A program made the translations under genes and the position numbers. Below the pieces are notes generated by a model, which had not been told where the DNA came from, did no database searches, and saw only the letters and a program-made list of their open reading frames with translations. A stretch of DNA of 25,506 bases from Gymnopus androsaceus JB14 (lineage: Eukaryota > Basidiomycota > Agaricomycetes > Agaricales > Omphalotaceae). Positions 1-9,502 of this stretch are shown in pieces (the first letter of the stretch is position 1; every line of letters starts with the position of its first letter). The stretch lies in contig ML770015.1 in the NCBI GenBank assembly GCA_009733575.1, forward strand, positions 1 to 25,506, in the 5' to 3' direction.

Positions 1-28
1 ATTGTATCGTGACTAATTGCCGTTTCAG

Positions 29-2788
29 AAAACGACTTGCAACCATCTCAACGTGGCCAACGGTGTCAATCGTGCAAAGTTCAAGAACCAGCGAATTACT
101 GGAAATATCAATGTTCAGTGCGAACACATCTTCGTCAGATCTAGTGTGGACATGACCTACGGGGAACGGTATGTAGACTAACACAGAAATACTTCGTTTT
201 GTGCTAACTGTGAGCATTTCTCATTCAGTCATGCACTTGTAGACCTCGCCATGGAGCTCGATTTAGAGGCCGCAATTTTCGACAAAGGTCACGAACCAGA
301 CTGTATCTGGAGTTACGACAACATGTGCGGTCTCACTCCAAACATCTCACAACGTTGGCACAAGTACCATAAGCGTTTTGCTTATCAGATAGACAAGTCG
401 CGGTGGTTGATACCTGCATGTCACGTCAAAGGTCATGGACCAGGATGCGTGCCTCTATACTGCTATGTTTACAAGCCATGTACCAGCCATTTTCATGCAG
501 AGACGGCGGAGTACGGCTGGGCAGTGTTTAATGGCGTGGGTCCCTCTGTATTGCAGATGAATCCTGGCCATCGTATTGATACATTGGTTATCCACTACGG
601 GGATTGGAACTGGAGGAAGACGGTTGGTTTGGGTATGTGATTACACCCTCTGGCATAGCGGAGATGCTAACAAGAAATTTCACAGCACGACAACTTGTTA
701 AGGACCTCAACCATGCGAAGAAACAGTACATCGAGAAGCGCGACCATTTTATCGGCCTATGTGAACTAAACGAATCCCGAGTAGTTGCATGGAGCGCCAT
801 GGATAGGTCGCCTCGTGTGGATCCTCGCAATAAAAGGAGCGTAATTAGTGTATATGAACACAACCATGAGAAAGGTGAGCTTTTGGACAACTTGTTATCA
901 TTCATACAGTCTAATGATTTCTGTAGCACCAACCCTCAAAGCGCTCGTGGACAGGTTGATGTCGTCGAAAGATACGATTACTGTTAGCTCAGGAGACGTG
1001 AAAGTTGGAGCAGCGGTTTCATGGCTACAAGAGGGACTGGCCCTTGCTCAACTACAGTGTGTGTCGTGCTATACGATTCTACTCAATGCTAATTTAGATA
1101 TGTCCAGAGCTCGTATACGCCGCATAGCCAAAACTTGTAAAGCAAATCCTACAACAGAGGTCCGGTCTCGTCGCACCAAGCTGTCCACACGTATCGACAA
1201 ATGGCGCAAAGAACAGACACGTTTTATGCGTTCCATCGCACCGCAACTTGTTGGGCAATCTGCCGAAGAACCCGAGGATCGATGTCTTTTCCTGCCTTCG
1301 GACTTCTCAGCTTCAGACCGACAGAAGTTTCGTCTGCTCGGTTTGGGCAACAAACAAGTCCAGATGCTGGAAGTCGCTCTGGGCGACATTATCAACACGC
1401 TTCAGACGACCTGCAAGACTCTGACAGCAGCATACGAGCGCAAGATCAAACATGCTCGAGGTCAAGACGCCAATACGCGTTCGAATCAAGAGATTCGTTC
1501 AATTGAAGCTAAGCGGGAGACCCTCATTGCGGACTACATGCTATTCCGCGATGCTCTCCATGCACTTGGAGCGCTTGATGAAGTGAAATGGCGACCTTTG
1601 ACGGCGAAAGACACGTTTAGAAAGTCGACAGAGAAACGCCGGACACCTGGAGATTCCCAAGTGACTGAGGGTAATCTCTGGAACATGACTCGAGCGGGCT
1701 TTTCAACATCTGACCCCAAGATTGCTGGTGGGTTGCTTTTTGAACACGGCAATGTGGGTGAAGATGAAGACGAGGATGATGAGGGAGGAGATACATCGGA
1801 GGACCCTATCTTTAACGTCAATGATTTGAAGTACTTGGGTAAGTGTTTCTTTTGCTAACGTGGTTGGATTGTTAATCATTAACTCATGACCCAGGTACAA
1901 GGATGACAATACGTGAAGGTGATTGTACTCTATATCTGTTAGGTTATCGATGCATGCTTTAACTTCTTGTTCTGACAGCGCGACCTCGAAAGGCCGTTCT
2001 CAAGGTGAACACCCCAGATCCGAATAAGACTCGGACTGAACAGCAGAGCGAAAACCCTGGTGTCCCTCCGGAGGGCTGGATCTGGTCGTCAGGAAGACTG
2101 AAGAATATGTCTGCGACAGAGATAGAGGCCTGGGAAGAGACTAGTACGTTTATTTTGGAATGGGGACTCCTACAGCTCACGTACTGCATTACAGATGATA
2201 GGATCCAGTGGTTCAGAGCGGAGGCCGACTTTGAGCGCTGGCAGGAGTGTGTCGAAAGCTTGCATGCAGAGTTCACGCGTGTAATCGCTAGGTTCGCTAA
2301 GGACCGTGACTCCTGGGCAACTCTCGCTACAAAGTACACCCCCACTGCTGGTCATGTTGCGTACGCCAAAGAACATGCGGACATGTTTGAGTCACTTCGT
2401 GTTGACGCAGAAATGAAGTTCAGACATGCTCAACTGGATTTTCTTAAGACCTCGGCAGGCGAGACTCTTGCAGATCGTGTATTGCTTTGGCGCGCAAACC
2501 AGGAGACAGCATTTGGGTTCGATCGGTATGTTTGTCAATTCTGATGTGGCGAATGTTGGTTGAAACTTGGACAGGTGGGCCTCCCGACCTGCATTTGTCG
2601 ATCCGACCATCCATGTTCACGGTGGGGATACTCGTGAACCTCCATCGGAGGATGAGGCAGATGATGATACACCCACGGGGTCCAAGCGAAAACTGCGCAC
2701 AGAAGAACCAGGTATGTGTTTAATATTTGTGTTTGATTCAGCGTTTGAGAGATGCAATAAACAATTTATTTAAACAGGCGTTGTTTAA
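29..2788 (+). CDS. KDZ-family (Kyakuja-Dileera-Zisupton) transposase, C-terminal part; 5' end outside window
   Basis: DNA transposase of a eukaryotic KDZ transposon. I read nine exons: 29-168, 229-632, 686-874, 927-1838, 1895-1918, 1979-2143, 2195-2525, 2575-2711 and 2778-2788. All have GT-AG borders and consistent phases, giving 770 codons without a stop. Seen: a TCNHLNVAN then CEHIFV segment at the start; YDNMCG at about 316-333; HVKGHGPGC; and the tail signature of the family, a conserved acidic AE, then GHRIDT and GDWNW (about 500-620). Downstream are WFRAEADFERWQE, typical of the helical C-terminal region, and an acidic stretch DEDEDDEGGD near residue 500 of the visible part. The protein ends KLRTEEPGVV. 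The N-terminal domain and first catalytic Asp lie upstream of the window. An intact reading frame suggests a young, possibly autonomous element. The family call is by motif recognition, not by a search; the small exon 1895-1918 is the least certain. Confidence 0.85.
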
Positions 2789-3043
2789 TGGTACACATTT
2801 TCGGGTTGTTTAAATGCTTTGTTTAAAGACTGGCAAAAGGTTGAATGAATTTGGGTTTTCGTTTAATTGTTCAACAAACTCAACTTGTTTAGAAAGGTTG
2901 TTTAAATCTGTTGTTTAAATCTGTTGTTTAACTGTTGTGCAGTAGCCTTGTTTAATTAGAGCATGTTATTTGTTTGGTTATTGCTACCAATCACAATGTT
3001 TAATTGTGTTTAAATAATTTTGGGTCTGACCTTGAGTGTTTAA
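2716..3043. repeat. Cluster of GTTTAA hexamers downstream of the KDZ transposase
   Basis: About twelve exact GTTTAA hexamers, usually TTGTTTAA or GTTTAAA and all in the same orientation, lie within about 330 bp, plus near matches such as GTTTAG. The cluster starts in the last intron of the transposase and runs into the non-coding tail. Spacing is irregular (roughly 10-40 nt), so this is not a simple tandem repeat. By position it could be a subterminal transposase-binding region, since many cut-and-paste elements have such arrays; that role is inference. No convincing terminal inverted repeat end was recognised. Confidence 0.6.
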
Positions 3044-3102
3044 AGGAAACTGAAACTATTATAGCAGCGTCCAGCTAAGTCCAGCTAACTCATCCTATTA
3101 GA

Positions 3103-5103
3103 ATGGTGGGCAAGGGAAGGCCCAAAAACAAACCAGGTAGGTAGCAATACACACCTGTACGCTAACTGATTTATCCTTAGCTCAGAATTCCGCCGCAAAC
3201 AAAACTGCCTCCAGTGGCACAAGCACCACCGGTCGAGTAATACGGTTTTTCACTCTCAAATATACACAGCTAAAATCCCTCTATTTCTAGCCAGTTTGAA
3301 TGAATGCAGGGCAAGGCGGGGCTCGTGATCGACTGGCCCAAACTAACCCCAACCAACAGGCGACTGGGCAACAAAATGTCAATGACCAGGTCAATGATTC
3401 CTCACAACCTGAGAGCCTAAGGCACCCCCGTCCTCTCAATTCGAAAACTCTTACCCACCATTGTCTGCAACAAGAACATCAAGGGTAAGATGAGGAATCA
3501 TTACAGGAAGCCTTCGATGATCCCGACGCAGCAGAGGATCTTGAAGAGGAATAAGAAACCCAGAGGTTCCCACTGGCAACTGCTACGCAATATTGTAGGT
3601 TTCATCTTATCATTAAGAATAGAAACTGACAATGAGATAGAATACAATACTGTAGTACCTCTGCAGAATCGTTCTTCTGGTGAGATACCATTTCTGTATA
3701 CTCTACGCGCTGACTTTTTTTTAGGCATTGGGTCTTCATCTACTGCTACGTCGGCAGCTCCATCTATGGTTCCATCCACGAATGCTTCAAGACCCTCATC
3801 CAGGGCTTTTTCTTGAGTGTTGTCCATGGCTTCAGGGCATAAATCGAGATCCAGTTCTGTCAATCCAGGCCCTTCAGGTTCAAGTAAGTTGTTCATGTCC
3901 CTTCAGCCGCCCTACGTCGGATTGATCTGCTCCTTTAGATGAACCAAACCATGAAGCTGCCCCAAAAGAATGCCAATTTGAAAAGCAATCGATGCAACAT
4001 TCAAGCAAGCCGTACAATAAGGAGTCCGACAATCTGAAACTCCAGTCTTTTTACAATCAAGGATCTGATTCTTGTTTAATCAAAATTGCTATCAGTTGTT
4101 TGAACCTATACCTGTCTCTTGAGCAGTCTTTTCCCAGATTTGCAGAAGCTCTCTTTGACGGATTCGTCCAGGATGCAATACAAACTTTGGCGGCAGAGAA
4201 TGCTGTGGTGACTGAAGGTACATTTTGGTTCTTCTCTGTTTCTTTGAAGCTCAAAGATGCCAGATACATGGAAGAATTGTCTTCCCAATATTCCCAAATT
4301 CGTAAGTGTCTAAATAACTAGCAGGTTCAATTCTCATCTATACACATGTCTAGCTCTATTCAAGTGTCAGCACCTGGAGGTGCAGCTTGAAAAAATTGCC
4401 TTTCCTATTGTCACAGCCCGCTACCAGCTCCCACTTGGTGACCATGAAATGCCCGACTTTGGACACAATTCTAAAGATATCATCACCCTTGGTGCACGAA
4501 AGGTGGAGACGCTTCTACTGGACAATTTTTATGTTTGAGATGGAATAGATGCACAAGTTTGCCTCTCGCGCTATACTGAAGCTAATACTATGATGCTGTA
4601 GGGACACACAAACAACTATACCCATCCAGCATTCCAAGAGATAATTCTCTCATTCTTCTATGCAGATGCGCATAGCCCAGTGCATAATTTCAATGATTAT
4701 TTCAAGGACCAAGTACCAGATAACGTTCTGGGGCTTGTTATCACTGTTGTTTGTAGACTTTTTCCTTCTCGGAGAGGATTTACTAAACCAAACCTACTAG
4801 GTAAGAAATTGTATCAATGAGTATAGGGATGGTCAACACAACGAGATAGCTTTCAGTGCTCAATCATATGCAAGAACATACCTCGCTGTAATGTGTGGAC
4901 TTGCCCAGCTTTGCCAAAATGCCATTCACTCGTTGAAGTTGACGACTGCCCTAAGGCTCTGGGAAACGGAAGGATGGTATTTTATTTTATTTTATTATCT
5001 CCTTCACAATTCATTTTGCTCACCTGCAAATGTATTAGTGATTTGGCAGATATAGTTCAGGATGCTTCAACCATCAGCATTGTCCTTGATTGACTCTACT
5101 TAG
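3103..5103 (+). pseudogene. DUF6532-like protein gene, C-terminal half well preserved, N-terminal half probably broken
   Basis: Function unknown; DUF6532 is a family abundant in agaric genomes near mobile DNA. The proposed start at 3103 (MVGKGRPKNKP, AT-hook-like) is followed by introns 3137-3180 and 3232-3309 and a Q/N/P-rich stretch to about 3485. A frame change is then needed, and an in-frame TGA sits at 3814-3816. From 3725 the exons join cleanly: 3725-3883, 3939-4217, 4257-4301, 4354-4532, 4602-4800, 4850-4976 and 5061-5103. The 39 nt interval 4218-4256 is open and could be coding instead of intron. The family-like core is TNNYTHPAFQEIILSFFY, then VPDNVLGLVITVVCRLF, then FSAQSYARTYLAVM and the tail ALRLWETEGW. 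The stop is TAG at 5101-5103. The N-terminal part is low-complexity S/T/P, which is common in the family, so the true start may differ and the gene could be alive. Confidence 0.55.
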
Positions 5104-5732
5104 TACTTGCTTTTTGGTTTGCAGTTGGTTGATGGTTGGTGTATTTGTATATATATAGGCTTATGAAGGAGCGGTGGTGAATCGAGCGTGACAGGGGTCG
5201 GAATATGGCTAATGGAGTAGTAGCTAGAAGGAGGGGTAGCGGTATAGAGCATGGTGGTGAGCGGGTATCCAGCATGGCAGTGAACAGGGGCAATGGTGTA
5301 TCAAGCATGACAGTGGGCGGGAGGGCAGTGAGAAAGAGTGCAAGTGGCAAGCAGGAGGCGCATGGACAACTGTATATAGAATAAAAACTTCCATGACTGT
5401 CTACAATTGGTGTGAACTATTGGATCAAATTAGGCAGGAAACCGACTGATCAAAGCTATGAAACGATCCCACAACATTCTGGACAGAGGGCTCTGTCCAG
5501 CTCTGTCCAGAACAGGTTTCGCTGATGCTGTCCAACTATTATTATACTTTTCACTCCCTCACTCCGAGATTCGATCCTACTCTCCAGCCTCAGCCTATCT
5601 TAGGCGCTGTTTTATAACATAAACACAAAAAGTAGCATAACGAGTTACATGAATGTACAGTTAAATAATGGTGGGACTCTTTGCATCATCATAAAGCTCC
5701 TGTGCGAGTAAAAGGCATTCAAGAAGAAACAA
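5104..5732. other. Intergenic region with purine-rich degenerate repeats and a 12 bp inverted repeat
   Basis: No gene is supported. Between about 5160 and 5345 the + strand is G-rich, with loosely repeated blocks around AGCATGRCAGTG; the open frame on the minus strand there merely reflects this composition. At 5477-5488 and 5501-5512 lie perfect inverted copies TTCTGGACAGAG / CTCTGTCCAGAA, with a third CTCTGTCCAG at 5491-5500 in the loop. Confidence 0.5.
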
Positions 5733-7371
5733 TCAATGACGATGATCCATTGATGGTTTGTCTTTCCAGTTCAGATTTTCTCCTCGCAAGATCCTATCCA
5801 GATGGTCGAGAACATGAATCCCGCAGTCGAAGCAGTTGTCCTGAAATGCGACCTAGAAAAAGTGAGGTTATTGGTCGCATCACAGTCTAATGTACGTACC
5901 AGTGCATGCGGATCAAAAGTCCATCCAGAGTCCTTATTGTCCCCAAGCAAGACAGTCGGCTTATCCGTTGGCTCGACACCGCGAATTGAACTCCACAGCT
6001 CTGCTGCCCACATTAAAACCTATTGGAGAAGTATGAAAAACTGAGGGAGTACCAAAAAATGCTATTTTACCTACCAACATGAGTGGTGCATGCTTCTGGT
6101 CTTTTACGTCTCGCCCAGAATTTTTCTCATACGTTGCTCCCCAGCTGTCAAAAATTTCTATTTTTTGGCCTTCATAATCGATCAATGCTGAGTACCAGTG
6201 TCCACTCGGTTCGTGGATTGGCACAAAAACTTTATCGAAACAAGACAAGCCTGTGCATCACTAGCACATAAAGTTGCATTAGCGGCACTAATGATCCTAC
6301 CAGGATCATACATACCTTGGCAGCCTTGCAATACTTCAAGCTATCTTCCGAGAGCCTGTCATACACCTCCCCTCTTGGGTTCCCATGTTCAAATAGAACT
6401 TTCGCAGAAAAAAACGTAGTCAATGCGATGACTCGTTTTGTAGGCTGCCTTCTCGTCCACTTAACGCAGAAGTAGTTCATAACTTCATCGTTGATGTACT
6501 TCTCCCGATCAAGCAAGAGGAAATCTTTTAACTTGACCTCTTTTATCCTACCAAAATCAATGTCAAACGCAGTCAATGTTCGGAGCTGAGTGTAGCAAGC
6601 TGAGCGGTAGAGAATCAAAAGATCATGCAACTATACCACTCACTGGGTCAATGATGAGCTTTGAAATCTCTTTAGCAAAGTCCGGAATTTCTGTCAAGAT
6701 GAACCTGCCTGCACTAAACAACATTTTCAAAATGCATTGCAAACTCCTTTTGAGTACAAGCATTTGTTGAAAAGCGACCAAGACCTTGGTTGTTTGAATG
6801 TTGTGTTTGTCCGCTGCGCTGTGTAGTGCTTTGCTACTAATATCGACGGCTGTTTCAATCAACCGAAGACAGTGCGATGCAGCTCTGATTCGGGGATAGA
6901 GCAAGACATTGAATAAGTAAGTACTAGTATGATTCTGAGTTTCATCCTTTTTTGGGAGAGACCAACCCCATTGCAGTGTGGCCTGGTAATCCAGCTCTTT
7001 GTCAATGTTTACCTCCAGGGTACAAGTGAAAAGTTCCTGCATAGCAGGAATATACTCGGTAATTCCTTGGATAGCCTTCAAGACTGTTTCTACTGGCTCA
7101 ACCATGCACAACGGATATGTGCCAAGTGCAGTCAATTTGGATTCACAAGATGAATCGCAAGGATGAGCTAATCCTAGAAGATCCATTATACTGAGCATGT
7201 AAGTATGTTAATTCATCATAAGAAACAAGGATAAAATAGATTACTTACAAGATTTTGATGTGAGGAAAGAGCATGCAGTGGCTAATTACAGCCTGCAGTC
7301 CGAGTTGAACAGGTATGAATAGACGAGCGGAGTTGGTAAAGATTCCAAGGACTTTGAGAACACCTGGGCAC
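5733..7371 (-). CDS. Ulp1-like C48 cysteine protease, 5' end missing
   Basis: SUMO-protease-fold cysteine peptidase of the kind that basidiomycete transposons often carry. On the minus strand the exons are 7249-7371, 6644-7190, 6312-6585, 6075-6250, 5900-6019 and 5733-5852. The phases agree through introns of 47-61 nt, and the stop is TGA at 5733-5735. The catalytic set is complete: His in VPIHEPSGHW, Asp in IEIFDSWG, Gln in the oxyanion-hole motif AFQDN, and Cys in CFDCGIHVLDHL. The pre-catalytic KDREKYIND-like segment reads LDREKYINDEVMNYF. The joint 6251-6311 uses GTATGA rather than the nearby GTATGT, because only that choice keeps phase. Upstream of 6644 is a 182-residue helical region I cannot assign. 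The first exon begins after an acceptor at 7372-7373, and beyond it is repeat DNA, so the gene is either 5'-truncated or starts in an exon I cannot see. The substrate is unknown. Confidence 0.8.
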
Positions 7372-7434
7372 CTATTTTATTCTGATAAGCCGCGTGCGGC
7401 TTCATCATGTAATAACTTTTCAACGCTCCCTCTA

Positions 7435-7775
7435 TCCTGAACTGATCTCATACTGACTGTTTGCGTGTATCGCTCTATTCTGCATTAACGCTGTCTCAGG
7501 CTGTACTCAGCCAGATTCGGGCCAGTTTTCTTTTCAACATTACTTGCAGGCTGTCTTCAGCCGCTGTACATTCCTCTGCACACCCTTGAAGGGATTCTTG
7601 CTCTATTCTGCATTAACGCTGTCTCAGGCTGTACTCAGCCTGATTCGGGCCAGTCTCAGGCTTCATTTTCAACTTTACTTACAGGCTGTCTTCAGCCACT
7701 GTACATTCCTCTGCACACCCTTGAAGGGATTCTCGCTCTATTCTGCATCAACACTGTCTCAGGCTGTATTACGAG
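7435..7775 (+). repeat. Tandem 128-135 bp repeat carrying paired GGCTGTAYTCAGCC hairpins (cluster I)
   Basis: Two full units and one partial start at 7473, 7601 and 7736, each opening with CTCTATTCTGCAT. Each full unit has two 14 nt motifs with self-complementary ends (GGCTG...CAGCC): 7499-7512 and 7549-7562, then 7627-7640 and 7684-7697. A fifth, damaged motif starts at 7762 and runs straight into the beta-tubulin pseudogene. The second motif of each pair has TGTCTTCAG in place of TGTACTCAG. The flank CTATCCTGAAC at about 7433 recurs at about 23946. Confidence 0.8.
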
Positions 7776-7802
7776 GATGCCTCTTACGCTTTGTCATTTT
7801 AG

Positions 7803-8765
7803 CCTTACAATGCCATGCTCTCAGTCCACCAGCTCGTCAAAAACTCTGACAAAACTTTTTGTATCAATAACGATATTTGCTTCAGGACTCTCAAGCTTTT
7901 GACATGACATACAGTGACCTCAACCACCTCGTCTCTTGTTATGTCTGGTATTACGACCTGCTTGCGTTTCCTTGGTCAGTGTGACTCTGACCTAAGAAAA
8001 CTGGCCGTGAACATGGGCGAGTGGTGTTTTCAACTTCTGCTGTCGCTCAAGCTCACAGTCCTTGGTAGCTCCTTTCCCTCATCTCCACTTCTTCATGACC
8101 GTTTTCGCTCCATTAACTGCTCGCGGTAGCCAACAATACCGCACTGTGACCGTCCCTGAGCTCACTTCACAGATGCTCAATGCCAAGAACATGATGGCTG
8201 CCTCAGATCCAAGACATGGTTGTCACCTTACTGTATGTCAGATCTTACAGGGTCTAGTAGTGATTCTGACCGAGTTTATAGCCGCTGTGTTCCGTGGAAA
8301 GGTGTCCTTGAAGGAGGTCGAGGAACAGATTCAGAACATCCAGAACAAGAACTCAGCTTACTCTGTTGAATGGATCCCAAACAACTTCCTCAGTGCGCAG
8401 TGTGAGGTTGCTCCAAGGGGCCCTCAGATGACCGTCATCTTCTTGGGTAACTTGACTGCCATCCAAGAACTCTTCAAGAATGTCAGCAACCAGTTCACCG
8501 CCATGTTCAAGCGTAAGGCTTTCTTGCATTGGGACACTCAAGAGGGTATGGATGAGATGGAGGTATCGAACAATTGTTGATATCTCTGGGCCAGTTCACC
8601 AAAGCCGAGTCAAACATGCAAGATTTGGTTGCTGAATGTCAGCAATACCAAGATGCTACGTACATTATCTTCCTTCTATTGAATCAATTGATTGCTCACA
8701 AAAAAATTGTAGCATTGAGGAGGAAGGTGAATACGAAGAGGAACCATGTTGAGGAGGAGCAATAA
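7803..8765 (+). pseudogene. Beta-tubulin pseudogene, 5'-truncated
   Basis: Corresponds to roughly the last 60 percent of beta-tubulin (microtubule subunit, about 445 residues when whole). Seen in order: [20 protein letters not shown], a short gap, [104 protein letters not shown], and the acidic tail EEEGEYEEE to TAA at 8763-8765. Introns are retained (8233-8281, a shortened 8563-8594, and 8660-8712), so this is a DNA-level copy and not a processed one. Lesions: no N-terminal GTP-binding half; a one-base excess before SGITT near 7934; one base lost near 7907; the EALY residues missing before DICF; and a broken frame at the tail near 8746. It abuts hairpin cluster I, and its 3' flank holds a duplicated block. 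Confidence 0.93.
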
Positions 8766-8833
8766 GTTACCCCCGTCGCTTCTAGAACATCATACCTACT
8801 CACCTCGCGGAACTTTTAAGTCTTCTTTTCATG

Positions 8834-9030
8834 GTGTTTTTTTCTGTCTGTCATGCTTTTGCCGTTTTCTCTTTCTCAGTAGCTTTTGTAACTTTCAAAT
8901 TCATGGATCCAATGCAAAGATGGGTTATTTTTTTTCTATCTGTTATGCTTTTGTCGTTTTCTCTCCCTTACACTACAGTAGCTTTCGTAAATATCAAATT
9001 CGTCAATCCGATGCAAAAGCTCAAGTGGGT
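8834..9030 (+). repeat. Duplicated ~90-100 bp block downstream of the beta-tubulin pseudogene
   Basis: Two diverged direct copies lie back to back at about 8834-8923 and 8925-9030. Both run from a T-tract through CTRTCTGTYATGCTTTTG, GTTTTCTCT, an AGTAGCTTT block and a TCAAATTC block to ATGCAAA. This was probably tubulin 3' flanking sequence duplicated in place. It has no coding value. Confidence 0.65.
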
Positions 9031-9182
9031 ATAAAACCACAAGAAGCGGGACCAAAAAGTATAAGATAAGCAGGTGTGAGAGTTGGCACCACGCCAATAG
9101 AGGCTTACAGATCTTGCCTCAAATTATTAACCAGCGTCAGTTAGATGTTCCTGTCTTGGACCTTGGTTATCCACGTGGTGTG

Positions 9183-9390
9183 TTCATCTACTTGAAACTC
9201 TATCAAATTGCAGGCTGTACTCAGCCACTTTTGTTCAGGCTTCATCTACTTGAAACTATATCCAATTGCAGGCTGTACTCAGCCGCTCTCATTCAGGCTT
9301 CATCTACTCAAAACTATCTGAAATTGCAGGCTGTACTCAGCTGCTCTCATTCAAAGCTTCATCTACTCAACACTCTGCCAGCTAGCTGCT
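9183..9390 (+). repeat. Tandem 58 bp repeat, each unit with one GGCTGTACTCAGCC hairpin (cluster II)
   Basis: Four copies start with TTCATCTACT at 9183, 9241, 9299 and 9358; the last is truncated and lacks the motif. The motif sits at 9213-9226, 9271-9284 and 9329-9342 (the third ends CAGCT). The preceding bases ATTGCAG resemble the ACTTGCAG that precedes the second motif of the paired modules elsewhere in the window. Confidence 0.85.
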
Positions 9391-9502
9391 CTTGAAGACG
9401 CTACCAAATATGCCGATCTTCTCACATCAGACAGCGCATAGTGGTATTGAACGTAGTAAGACTACAATGGCAGTGCGTACTTGAACCTATAGATCCTATC
9501 AC

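Noticed and set aside
3501..3896. Minus-strand open frame of 131 codons with an acidic N-terminus
   Set aside because: It lies antisense to the DUF6532-like gene, whose exons join with proper splice sites on the + strand; the acidic stretch is the shadow of Ser/Thr/Pro codons.
5096..5350. Minus-strand frame with repeated MLDT and Leu/Pro segments as a secreted or membrane peptide
   Set aside because: It follows a G-rich degenerate repeat on the + strand; no promoter, intron or recognisable signal peptide, and the reading depends on composition.
7435..9390. Hairpin repeats as a CRISPR array
   Set aside because: Repeat-to-repeat DNA is itself repeated instead of being unique spacers, unit lengths vary, and the genome is eukaryotic.
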